64,000 nt of DNA. Source: Gongronella butleri (lineage: Eukaryota > Mucoromycota > Mucoromycetes > Mucorales > Cunninghamellaceae). A program made the translations under genes and the position numbers. The notes under the pieces were generated by a model. It did not search any database, was not told the DNA's origin, and saw nothing but the letters and a program-made list of their open reading frames with translations. Shown here piece by piece: positions 10,519 to 21,264 of the stretch (position 1 is its first letter; every line of letters begins with the position of its first letter). Location: NCBI GenBank assembly GCA_025201375.1, contig JAIWZP010000026.1, positions 1 through 64,000 on the forward strand, in the 5' to 3' direction.

Positions 10519-11075
10519 TCACTCGTCTTTAAAGCGCAAGCTGATGCTGTTGACGCAGTGGCGTTCATTGGTTGGCGTGGGGAAGCCCTCGCCCTTGAAA
10601 ACGTGGCCGAGATGGCCGCCGCAATTGGCGCAGCAGATCTCAATGCGCTGCATGCCCATTGTATTGTCTTCGTGACGGACCACGGCACCCGGGACAGCGT
10701 CGAAAAAGGCGGGCCAACCACATCCACTATCAAACTTGGTGTCCGACTTGTACAATGCAGCGCCGCAACCAGCACAATCGTAGGTGCCTGCATGGATGTG
10801 GAAATTGAGCCATTTGCGCCTCGTTTTTATTATTTTTTTTTTTTTTCTGACTCTTTACCTTGTTGAGTGTGCTTGTTGTATTCGCCGGTGCCCGGTCGTT
10901 CGGTGCCCTTTTGGCGCAAAACGCGGAATTGTTCAGGCGTGAGGATAGCTTGCCATTCTTGCTCGGATTTCATGGTGCTAAGCGTCGTGTGGAGAGGTCG
11001 AGAGAGAGAAAAGAGAGCTACACGAGGGAGGCGATACTTGAGGCGATGGATAGACAAGCGTGCGCGCGAGAGCAT
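10519..11075 (-). CDS. msrB: Peptide-methionine (R)-S-oxide reductase MsrB
   Basis: Two exons (11075-10859, 10787-10519) give 161 residues. The zinc-binding pairs CAGC and CANC, the [11 protein letters not shown] core and the catalytic Cys in [12 protein letters not shown] are all present, so it should reduce methionine-R-sulfoxide in proteins. The longer start adds about 34 residues rich in Arg/Leu/Ser without acids ([15 protein letters not shown]...RPLHTT), which look like a mitochondrial presequence. The internal Met at 10973 (MKSEQEW) would give a cytosolic form. The joined intron, 10788-10858, has GT/AG ends. A bacterial-type enzyme is excluded by the intron and eukaryotic context. Confidence 0.92.
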
Positions 11076-11402
11076 GCAAAACTGGTAAAGAGAAAAAGAT
11101 TTGCTTGGGATTGGGGCGGAGCCTCGCTCGTCCCCCCCACCTTTTTATTCTTTTGGGATTCGTTGCTTGTTATGGCATTCCAAGCTCCGCGCTGGCTGGG
11201 GCAAAACAGTCCAAGCACGATGACAAAGCGCGACGCGTCGTGCATAATTAGTCTCTTTTTTACAGCCTGACTATTTTTATTTTACATTTTTGTGATGCCA
11301 AGATTTCAATTCGTTTTTAAAAGCATTCATGGCAATAAAAACAGATGAAAAGTACAGGATGATTTATTTCCGGATGGGGAATCCATAAAAATGTGGTATT
11401 GC
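11076..11402. other. Intergenic between msrB and GH16
   Basis: Contains the msrB upstream region and the GH16 3' flank. No further gene is seen. An aataaaaac motif near 11335 is on the plus strand and is not in the right orientation for either neighbour. Confidence 0.5.
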
Positions 11403-12724
11403 TTATTGATACACTTTGACATAGTTGACGCTCCAATAAGCGTTCTGGAAAGCGCTGGGCGTGTTGATGACATAGTCAGAGCAGGTACCAGGGCAGCCAT
11501 TCTGACTGTAGACGGCGCCAGCCCAGTCGCCACAGAAAGTCTAATTTTTTTTTTAAAAAAAAAGCGAAGAAAACGTGAGCAAAGCGCTTTTTTAGACATT
11601 TTGGCGTTCAATTCATGCTTTTCTTACCAAGTCAAAGACGATTTGCAGGTTGGCAAAGTGATTGCTGCTGCAGCTACCAAAGCCAAAGTTGGCAAGAGGC
11701 GTGCCCCAGCCATTAGGATTGGGATTGCCGCTCGTGATGTCGCTAGGGATCTTGTTTCTGGGGAAGAACCAGACTTGGATGCCGCTGTTGGCCTCCCATT
11801 GCGTGGCATAGACACCACCACCATTGTTGTTGAAGCCAGTACCGTACGACGTCGTGTCGCTCGTGCTGACGCCACAACCTTGGTTGGACGACTGGCCAGG
11901 AGCATTGACATAGCAATTGGTCGTGACAAAGTTGCCGGTCTGCGAGGTCCCGCCCACAGTGCAGCCATCCGACGTGTGCAATGTCACTTGGTTCGTCGAT
12001 TGCGTGTTCACACCCTCAATGACCTGCAAAAATGGAAAAAAAAGAAAAAAAATGCGTGAGTATGCGTCATTGCACAAACAATCGATCACAACATGGCAGC
12101 GTGCCACTCCAGTTTGTGCCACGTTCCAAGAATAAATTCGCAAATATCCAAAGAAGGCTTGTCAAAACTTACATCAATTTCACCACTGTTGGGCCAATTG
12201 GGCCCGACAAGCCAGTACGCGGGCCAGGTGCCGCAACCGACGGGCATGTGCGATGCATCCATGATGAACAAGCCGGTGTTGTACGAGTTGTTGCTGGTGA
12301 TGCGCACCGAGGGACGGCCATTGGGTGTCACATTGGTAGAATCAGCCTAGAAGAGCATTTAGGGGGCAATTGAGTGGGCTTTGATGCAAAATGCAGGGAC
12401 GCCACGGAGCGTTGCGGAGGGCCCATGGTGTCGCACAAGGAAGCCAGCGGACGGGCATCAACACGTGCTTTTTTGATTTTTGCTATTTTTTGGGATTACC
12501 TTCATTGTGACGACGCCGCCCGAGGTGGAAATCAAACCAGAGGACTGCGCAGTGCTTTGGTCCACGTACTGGACGGTGCCGTGGGTGGGATCAGAACCGG
12601 TAAAGAAGGTAAAGCCATTGAAAAAGGTGTCGCCTTGGTAGGTGTCCTTCAAGGTCCAGGCGGCCACGGAAGAGGAGCCGACCAGCATGGTGGTGGCCAG
12701 AGCAAGCAATGAAGTAACACGCAT
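11403..12724 (-). CDS. Secreted GH16 endo-1,3(4)-beta-glucanase
   Basis: Four exons (12724-12500, 12346-12173, 12023-11628, 11540-11403) encode 310 residues. The first 22 or so form a signal peptide (MRVTSLLALATTMLVGSSSVAA). The catalytic motif GEIDVIEGVN, split exactly by the intron at 12024-12172, carries the Glu nucleophile and acid/base of family GH16. TWPAYWLVGPNWPNSGEID and an N-terminal 'GDTFFNGFTFFTG..PTHGTVQY' match fungal laminarinase-type enzymes (about 300 residues). Eight or more Cys fit an extracellular enzyme. Likely roles are beta-glucan turnover in the own cell wall or plant/fungal glucan use; the substrate cannot be told from sequence. Length and motifs are complete, so it should be active. 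Confidence 0.95.
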
Positions 12725-12788
12725 GATTGGGTTATTTTTAAGATGAACAGGAACAAAAAAAAAAAAAAAAAAGACAGAAAATCCATCT

Positions 12789-12795
12789 TTTTATA
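12789..12795 (-). promoter_or_regulatory. TATA box of the GH16 gene
   Basis: TATAAAA on the minus strand, about 65 bp upstream of the GH16 start codon. It is one of few clear TATA boxes in the window and fits an inducible secreted enzyme. Confidence 0.5.
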
Positions 12796-14588
12796 CATTT
12801 TTTCTAAGGAGACGGGGCAAGAGGCAGTGTGGGCGGGGTGCGACCGTGATAAGGTTTAGCTTTTTATTCAGAGCACTTTGGGTGCAGTGTCCCAAAGTGG
12901 CAGCCTTGCGTGGAAAAAGAAGTAAAATGTTGAAATGGGAAGAAAAAAAGGGGGGAGATGGGGCAAAGAGGGGCATGACCGTGCTTCCCGCGATCTTCCA
13001 AATGAACGCGTCGCATGTCGCGCGCCATGCAAATAATCGCGCTTTGCGTGCCGTGCCTGACAGGTGTCTTTTTTTGTCATTTTTTGTTTGTTTTTTTTTC
13101 TTTTGTTTGTGGTCAATGTGTCTATGAAGTCGGCGTGGCAAGAGTGCGGGGGGGGGAAGCGCGAGGAGGTTGGGGGAGCGAAGGGCGCTGAATAGCCACC
13201 AAGCAGGGTCATCCTTTTTTTTTTCGTGAGCCTTGCGCACAGGGGCTCATGATGGACGGCAATTAGGATTGGGCGGTGTCCAAAATTAGCCGGCAACCTC
13301 ACGGCTCTTCAATCTAGTGCCAATTTAGCAATCCCTATGAGCCCTTTCAGGCACGATCTCGTGCAACCGTCCCGCAATGGCTGCAAAACAAAAAAAATAA
13401 AATAAAAAAAAATAAAAAAATCAAATGCAGGGCACCAGCTCATGTGGTCAGCTTGAATTACAGCCTGTCATCCCTGCCCATATGAATGTCCATGAACGGA
13501 GACGGTGTACAAGCCCATTGGCGCGGCGCGGTGCAAGAATTGAGGCGTGTAATCACTTTCAACTGGTCAAAATCAAGACGTGAGTGCGCACGCGTCAATG
13601 CCATTTTGCGCCCCTTTGTCTTCATCCCACGTCTTCATCCCACGTCATCCCGATAGCCATCGCCGAGAGCCAAGAAACACATTTTGGTGGCGGTGGCGGC
13701 CTGTACCTTAATTTTTTTTTTACGATGCCTCCCTCATTGTTCCGTTCTGCTGCAATCGAGTAAGGCGGGAGGCGGGAAATTGCGTAACCTCGCACAAACC
13801 CGAACATGCATGATGGATGACAATTGCAATTTGTGGTGTGTGAATACACCAAAAAACGAGAGAAAGGAAAAAAAATCCCCCAAGGAAAAATAGATGCGAA
13901 TCAGAGTCGGTCCCTTTTGACCGACCGTGACACCTGCAGGGACAACAGGGCTTTGCCGACGCGGTCTTAAACATGCAAGAGGAGGGCGCGTCGCACCAAT
14001 GCGCGCGCAACATGCTTCTCAATGCACGCGCATCCAGCGCGATGGTGCTTTAAACAAGCCATTGGCGCGATTACATGGGACCCCATGCGCAAAGCGCACG
14101 CCGTGAGGGACCCAGACAACCTTTGGTCGCTGAGTCGTGTCCGTGGTACGAAAAGGAAAAAAAGAGCTACGACGAAAATTGTCCGTTGTATGATCAGTTT
14201 TCCCGCCAAACTTACATAATGAACGTTTCCGGCATCCTGCAGCTTCCCATGGACCCCTTTGGACCCGTCGGCCACCCCACAATTCATTAAATTGTGCGTT
14301 TCTTTCCTTGTGGAGCTAATTTTATTGTTTTTTTTTTTTCCACGCACACAATCCCGCGGGGCCCCTCGCGGGCTATTTTGTTGCGTCTCGCGTCACATTC
14401 CATTTCAAGAGATGCATCATATTGTTGAGAACAGGGCAGATCATTCTATTCATAATTGGTTCGAATTTGGACATTCGTGACATCACAATTGGCACCAGCC
14501 GTCAAGGCACGCGGACTCGAGCGCTCAAAGGCCCTAAAATACGAAAAAAAAAGACGAGGTCAGCGACCAATGCCATGTTTGCGCCGAT
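12796..14588. other. Intergenic, no gene supported
   Basis: Contains AAAATAAAA runs (about 13385-13425) and short frames on both strands. One minus frame at 14216-14300 with a possible donor (NCGVADGSKGVHGK) could not be extended into a gene. No other coding signal was seen. Confidence 0.5.
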
Positions 14589-15583
14589 TCAGCGGATCAC
14601 ATACTCAGGATACCGCGCACGGTAGATGGGAGCGCGCTGGGCATCTTGATAAATCAATCTAACGAAAAAAATAAAAAAAAAATAAAGCACCGTCAGTCAC
14701 TGGATCAGGCTGCCCATGCCCCAACTTCCCATTGCGTCTCTCTTCTCTCCTCTTTTCCCCCCACAACCGATCCACTCGTGAAACGCTCTGCCAGTCGAGT
14801 TCTAGGTCCAAATTGGCCGATTTTAGCGACTTTCCAGCCGCCAATTGCATGTTGTCAAAGCGTGCTGGCAATCTTTGTTTCTATGAATCACAGCAGTTGT
14901 CGATGGTGACCGCATTTGTGTCGTCCGGAACCATCACACTTGTAAATGAATAATAGTGTATATCGCGTTTTTGCAGTTTTATACCATTGTCGATCATTTT
15001 CACGGGGTGCAGACAAGCCCCCAAACCTTTTCCCTCGCTCCCTCGACCCAATTGACACCGCCCTGATTCCCCCGATCGCTTGGTCTTTGCAGCTCAGTTC
15101 CCGCAATTCACTCTTACTTGTAATCAGCGATTTTGTGTGCCTTTTCAAGCTGCTCAGCGGCGAATCTGTCATTGTCGCTGCTGTTAGAGAGCAAATTGTA
15201 CTCGATCCACTTGGTGAAAGGGTGCTTTTCCTGGAATTCCCCGCCAAAAATAAGGGTCAGCGTGATGTACAAATGATTTGAGGAGATTTAAACCACTTTT
15301 TCACGCGTACCTCTCCCTGGTCTGTGAGACGCTCGTCAATGCGATACCAAACGACGGCACCAACAGCGACAATCAAGGCGTTGCGCCAGGCATTGGTGCT
15401 GAAACCTAGAGAAAAAAACAGAGAAATCGTCGTTAAAAAGTTAAAAAAAGACGCGTTTATGAGTCGTTTGCCGCTGGTCGTACTTTCTTCGGTTTGTTGT
15501 GTGGACGTTTGCTCGGTGGAAGCCCAACGGCGCTGGGTTGCTCGTGTAGCAAGGCGTGCGGCTGGTCGCAAGGCAGGAATCAT
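14589..15583 (-). CDS. Small mitochondrial inner-membrane protein, conserved hypothetical
   Basis: Four exons (15583-15484, 15405-15311, 15230-15118, 14658-14589) join in frame into 125 residues. The N-terminus is an Arg/Ala-rich presequence (MIPALRPAARLATRATQRRW), followed by one membrane segment (AWRNALIVAVGAVVWYRI), an acidic/aromatic middle (KHPFTKWIEYNLL) and a C-terminal tail ending ARYPEYVIR. The tail 'DAQR.PIYR.RYPE' resembles small fungal mitochondrial proteins of unknown function that I cannot name; a respiratory-chain accessory subunit or assembly factor is possible but not shown. The last intron (14659-15117, 459 nt) is the longest in the window. If it is retained, the protein stops after IADYK. 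Confidence 0.75.
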
Positions 15584-15725
15584 TGTAAAAGAAAGTGGAA
15601 AAAATGAGCATGGGGGTTGGTCCAGAATTGGAAAATGGATATCTGTTGAAATCCCGCCATTTCTCGAACCTCTTCTTCTTTTTTCATTGTGGTTGCTACG
15701 CACTTTGTCTCTTTTTTCTTTAACC
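15584..15725. promoter_or_regulatory. Shared 142-bp divergent promoter
   Basis: The start codons of the small mitochondrial protein (minus) and TMEM230 (plus) are only 142 bp apart. The stretch is CT-rich toward TMEM230 (tctttttt...ctttaacc). No TATA box is seen. Confidence 0.6.
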
Positions 15726-16252
15726 ATGCCGCATCCCTTCAAGTTTAAACCAAAACGACGACCTTTTGTCGAGCTACAGGAAGACAGAGGCTTTAGCGCC
15801 GATCAATTCATACAGCCCAAGCCAAAAAGTAAGCTCGTTTGAGAGAGAGAAAAAAAAGAACCTTTAGCTCACTAAGTCGCCTTTTTCTTTTTCTTTTTCT
15901 TTTTTTTTTTTTTTTTCTTTTTTTTGCCACCAGTCCCATGGAAAGCCATTGGGTTGGCGACATTGCTGTTCTCGGTGGGGTCGATGCTGATTGTACTTGG
16001 TGTCATGATCAAATTGGGCTACATCACGTCGGATGTGTGGCTGGACAGAGGCATTCCCTTCCTTGTCCTGGGCAGCATCATGTTCATTCCTGGTAAAACC
16101 CTGCATACAGATGACACGAAAGCGATTTTGCCGCTCACACGCCGCCCTTTTTTGTTATATTTTTAGGTGCCTATCATCTCTACCTGGCATACTACGCGTA
16201 TCATGAAACGCCAGGCTACGATTTCTCCATGATACCCGAGTGGGATGACTGA
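15726..16252 (+). CDS. TMEM230 (DUF872) family membrane protein
   Basis: Exons 15726-15828, 15934-16092 and 16167-16252 give 115 residues. After a basic N-terminus comes PWKAIGLATLLFSVGSMLIV (TM1), a GYI..D.WLDRGIPFLVLGSIMFIPG block (TM2) and YHLYLAYYAYHETPGYDFSMIPEWDD at the C-terminus. The order and the terminal 'GY.....IP..DD' are those of TMEM230, a two-TM protein of secretory, recycling and synaptic-type vesicles. Only its family is certain; in fungi its role in endosome/Golgi traffic is inference. AATAAA motifs follow the stop immediately. Confidence 0.93.
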
Positions 16253-16253
16253 A

Positions 16254-16263
16254 AATAAATAAA
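16254..16263 (+). terminator. Overlapping polyadenylation signals after TMEM230
   Basis: Two overlapping AATAAA hexamers (16254-16259, 16258-16263) begin 2 bp after the stop codon, so the 3' UTR must be very short if they are used. Confidence 0.5.
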
Positions 16264-18754
16264 ATATGGAATTGGTCGCCATGTATCTTTGTTACGAAGC
16301 TGGACGATGATTAAAAACAAAGAGCATGGCATTTTCTGTTCGCCAAAGGGTGAGCAGTCAGGTGGTCAGGTCATGAAAGGGTGCCGAGCACCCCGCTTTG
16401 CGCAAAATGACGAAATTTCGGGCAAAAAAAAAGAGTCCATGCCAAGAAGAAGGGGTCTCAAATTTGGAGAGAAAGCTGCTCATCAATGAGCATCACACAA
16501 TGGGGTCAAACTTCAAGGATTTGAGCTAAACAGAAATCGAAAAATCGACAATTAGTGTACTTTGGCCCCTATTTTCAATATTTATCATGACATTCGATAT
16601 TGGAGCCAAGGGGTTGACTTTTTCTTTGTCGGAGAACAAGCACACGCGCCGCGTAAATGAGCTTTGCAATGGATGACGACGCGTGCTGGTGTACACGGAC
16701 GCGTTTAATCGCATTTTTTTTCAGTTGATTATTTCGATGCGCCTTAATATATCGCGCCACACGGGTTTTTTTTATGCCACTGACGCCTATAGATGCGCAT
16801 GGTCAATATCCACAAGAAGATGCGGTATCAGGCTACGTGGAAGCTTTGCCTTTCCCCCCGAATTCGGCATTCGATCTGCGATTTTGAGTCAATTTTGCTT
16901 TCACTCTATGCCAAGAGTCTCTTGTAGGTCAAAGTTTTTTTTGTAATCTATGGATGCGACGGAACATTGGTTCAGGTTTGACCGAGCTAGAATCCCTGTA
17001 CGGCTAGCATTTGACATTTTGGAGAATTCAACCTCTTTGATGTTGCTTTGCTCACCGTCGCTTGAGCTGTACAATACAAACACAATCCGTGAATGCTTCA
17101 GACTCTGGTTTGTCATTTGCTGCTCAACAAAATGCAGATCCAACAGGTGGTTAAAGAGAAAAAAATTACGAAAAAGGTGGCTGCAATGCTTTTTGGTTGT
17201 TTGTCAAGACTAGACGCCCTAAAAAAGTACATTTATGATTTGAATCAAAAACTCCAAAGCTCGTGGTTCAAATGAACCCTGCCTTGGGACACTGCAGCCA
17301 CTGGATGGTGCGCAAATGCTGTTTTCGAAATTTGCGCATTTTCCAAGGTGTACAGTCGAGAATTTGAAAACGATGGAAATTCACTCCTCGGATCGCCACG
17401 CCATTCAACCACAAGGTATACATCCTCTAGTAACCGACGAAAATGCAATGAAAACGTAGGGTGCATAGACCAGGTTTCGCGTAAAATGCATTTTACGTCA
17501 TTTTTTCGCCTCAAGGAAAAGTCGACGAAAATTGACCGCACAGACGCAAAACAGAGACCATCAGAAAGAGCACGATCTGTTGCGTATGTAGATATTAATG
17601 ATCACTGCAAAAATGAGTTTCCGGCAGAATAAACGCGACCGGTCCATTTGCGGGGCACCTTGGACGCGTGAAATACCGCGTCAGTCGTCGACAGATACGC
17701 GTCTGTCCCTTATCAATCCCATGTACCTGGCGTCTCTCCTTCTAGTAGACGCATCAGCGCGGCTCTACAAGCGCTTTTTTCCCGAGCAATTCAGGGTTGA
17801 AATTTGAACCAAAATTGTCGATTGCTCGGGAACGATTAATTGGACCGCAATCTTTTATTGACATTCTCTTGGTTTCTCGCTCCTGTACAGTACATCATAT
17901 GTGTAAGTTTGGAGCATTTTTGGGGACCCATTTTTTCGATTTTTGTTTTGAGCTCTCAACATGGCTTTTTATTTTATTTGCCTGTAGCGCATACCCCGGA
18001 GTCTGCAATCGCTGCAAATCATGTTTCTACCGGGTTTCCAGTGCCCCTTTTCACGTTGTGATGGATTTCAGGGCATTGCAGTGCCTGGTTCGTGAGCGAT
18101 AATATTAATTGTCTGTAAAAGCAGTCGACCATGGGACACGTAGTAAAAAAACCTTTCTCAAATGGTCCCATACTTTATACAAGCGATTGTGCGCTTGTTT
18201 GTTTCATGCCGTGCTTTAAAAATGACGCTCGAATTGATGATTGTCGAGAAAATGGTGATTGTTGTCTTGTTGCATGTGATTTTTAGCAATGTTTGCAAAG
18301 AGTTGGATTTTATTCTCGCCAAAAATAAAACTACACGCCATTGGATAAAAGCAAGCTACGGATATAGTCGACATAGTCACGATGGAAAGTGGGGAGAGCG
18401 GGGGTCATATTCACAAGAGCAAAAGAGAAAAAAAAGGCATTGGGAAGCATACAATGAGCGCATAGATTAAAAAAAAAAGGGGGGGGGAAGGGGAGGAGGC
18501 AGGATGGCGGTCCAACAGGCGGTTCGCATCCAAATGCAGAGCTGAGGATGGGAAAGGATGATGATGGAAGAAACACGTCACATGCAGGTCAATGAGACGG
18601 CAAAAAACTTTAGGGGCAAAGGAGCTGAGCGCGTGAAAGAGAGGGAGAGAGGCAGGGAGGGCGTACAGGATGAAACGAGAGAGATGGGTGCAAGACCGTT
18701 CGTACGCACGCGCGCGTTGGCCTTTTTTTTTTTTGAGAGAGGAAGAGACGCCAA
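16264..18754. other. 2.5-kb desert between TMEM230 and UCHL5-like gene
   Basis: No frame is supported. Composition differs from genic parts: many CGAAAA/TTTTCG words, GA-rich sequence at 18400-18700 and scattered ACGCGT. Some of it may be decayed repeat, but I found no second copy in the window. Confidence 0.5.
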
Positions 18755-21264
18755 TCATGGCGTGTGTGTTTCATTTGAAAGCAACTGCTGCAATCGACCG
18801 GCTGAATGAAGAGCTTCTAGGTATGATTTGATGAATGGCAAATAGTCATGCTGGCGTCGCACCGTGTCGTTCTAGTAAAAAGTGGGGGGGGGGGAAAGCG
18901 CGTCAGTCACGCGTCCTATGCCTCGACGCCCAACCATGGCATCAATTCAGTGTCAATTGACTTGGTGTGACGCGTCAAATCGCGTCCATGTCGCGTGGAA
19001 ATGGGGCGAAATGGTAAAACTAACGCGAAACAGCGCATTTCTGCGTTTCGGCCAAGTCAAATGTTATGTTTATCTCTCTCCTTTGACGTACCTTGTACTT
19101 TTCATGCTTGTCGTCCTCCTGGCCCAAGCGGTTATACAGACGCAATAGCTTGTCTTGGGCCTCGAGCCACACATCTATGCAATCCTTAAACGAGTTCTGC
19201 GGTTCCACCACGGGACGCTCCTCTTCCGGCAAATCGTTGATTGTTTGGCAGTAGGTAAGCAGCTCCGATGACAGGCGGATGCCACGAATATTGTGTGCCT
19301 AATCAAAAAAAAAAAAAAAAAGAAAACACAAAAAAACAACGGTCACAGGTGTCAATTGGGGGCCGAGCGTGTGCTATTTTTGAACAGAAAGACCACTCAC
19401 ATTGTTGAGAATGACGTGCCGAAATTCGTCTTCCCATTGTCTGACTTGTTGCGTTGTGCGCCACCGTGGAAAGATCTCGTCCAGGTTCCTCTCAATGGAT
19501 TCCTTCTCGTACCGCTGCGCGACAAGTTTCCGCTGCAAGACCTGACGCCGGTCTTGGATCAGCGTCCATATCGAGTAGGGAACATGCTGGCGTCGGTACC
19601 TGCGCCCCGAAACAGCAAAGATTTTTAGCCAATCTGATCAAAATTGGCCCTGGGCCATGCAATCACTTACCCTTCCGTCTTGCGATCAAGCTCAAAATGC
19701 AACAGATCGAGCCAATTCTTGTCTGTGCATGGCCCTAGAAAGATGGATCAAGAGCGGAGGCGTCAGCCACGTTTTGTTTTCTTCTTTTTTTGCAATTTTT
19801 ACCAAGTCTTGCCGGCCCTTTTTTGAACCCATCCAGCTCCCATAGATGCCCTTCGAATGGAACGTAGCTGATATAATGGTACATTTGGTCTTTGGTCGCG
19901 GAGGTCGTGTTTTTCCTGCGGAATGTTAAAAAAACACAAATTAGGTTACGGGATCCTCATTGTTCCGGGCAAGACGCTCCTAATTTCGCTTGTACGCCCA
20001 TCTCGCCTCATTTTCTTGGTCCATCTCATCCTTGGGCCATCAGGGCATTATCTTACCTTGCCACTTTGCTTTGAGACTCGCGGATGGCTTGGCTATTACC
20101 GAGGCTTAGACCCTTGTCCTAATAAAAAAAAAAAGAGATGCTCGTCAATGATGCTTCTGGAAAGGCATTGGACCACGCCCCGATCATTTTCTCCCTTTTG
20201 GTGTTCCCCCCGTGCCCACACGCCCACATTCACGAGCCCAATTTGCAACGTGAGCGGCCCCTCCTCGCCCCAATTCTCCTGTGTCCCACGTTTTGCACGC
20301 TGCAAAACCTGTTTTGTCGGGAAAAGTGGATCATAAGGGCAATGAGAGTGGCCAACAACAACAACAACAACAACAAAGGAGTCGCGCAAACCGCGTCGCG
20401 CCATCTGGCGCGAGATTGACTTACTACAGGTGAAAAGTCGCGCGTAAATTGCTTGAATTCTATCAGAGATTGGCTCAGATCGAGGACATCGTCGCAATTG
20501 AGGACAATGCTTAACAAGGCGTGTACTGCATAGGCGTCGTTGATCACCTAGGACCGCAAAAAATAAAGTTTAACGTTAAGGGCCGGCTGCATGAATCGGT
20601 GTTTATGATTTTGATTATTATTATTTTTTCCAAGGTACCTGGTTTGCAAAATATAGCCGATCGTGTGAAGAAACGTCGTCGTCCTTGGATGGTCGTCCGT
20701 GATGATGCAAAAACACAATGATCCCATACACTGGTCTAATAAAAAAATAGCAATGGCGATGAGCAAAACGCTCCCCTTTTTGTCCACTGCTTCCCTATTT
20801 TTTTTTTTTTTTTGGTTCTGCAGGGCCGTTCCTTGTTCTCTCACACGCTCTTGCGAGTGCAAAAGGACCCATTCGTCGCCATTGCCTCCTCTCTTGCTCG
20901 TTTTGCCCAATCCTTTGCACGGATGATGCTCAATGCCCCCTTTTTTCCACCAATGGGGGACCCTGATCACCCGCCAATGCAACCCCTGACTCTCTTTTTT
21001 GTTGTTTTTCTGCAGCCTTACTGAAGATCAAACAGTGTTGAGCGCTGCGTCGACAAGAGCTCTTCCACTTGTACGCCTTGGATGCCCAAATGAACGCACA
21101 GCTGCGTCAACAAGCCTAATTGATGCCGGAAAACGAAATAAAAACATTTGTCAGCTCCCAATTGGTCGCAGCTGCGTCGTGTTTGCGAGTGTTGCGCGCG
21201 CTGGGTGGAGTGTACCTGGATCGGGATCGATATGCAACCACTCGAGACACTCGTCCCGTGTCAT
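18755..21264 (-). CDS. UCHL5/UCH37-like protein, predicted catalytically dead (Cys to Tyr)
   Basis: Ten exons (21264-21216, 21115-21022, 20735-20639, 20547-20425, 20118-20057, 19915-19803, 19734-19671, 19599-19401, 19298-19092, 18871-18755) give 374 residues. The whole UCH domain is recognisable: [13 protein letters not shown] start, [44 protein letters not shown], then the UCH37-specific C-terminal helix ([15 protein letters not shown]) that binds Rpn13-type partners. UCHL5 trims ubiquitin chains at the 26S proteasome and joins INO80. The oxyanion Gln80, His155 and Asp170 are kept, but the nucleophile Cys of 'NNACATQA' is Tyr86 (TAT, 20530-20532), so hydrolase activity should be absent. All splice junctions preserve the frame, so this is not an obvious pseudogene. 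Confidence 0.9.

Noticed and set aside
14019..14347. Minus frame with RPKVVWVPHGVRFAHG and NCGVADGSKGVHGK
   Set aside because: Two pieces lie in different frames with only one plausible donor between them; no family is recognised.
14459..14472. GGTTCGAAT resembling a tRNA B-box
   Set aside because: No A-box or acceptor-stem pairing lies at the right distance, so no tRNA was called here or anywhere else in the window.
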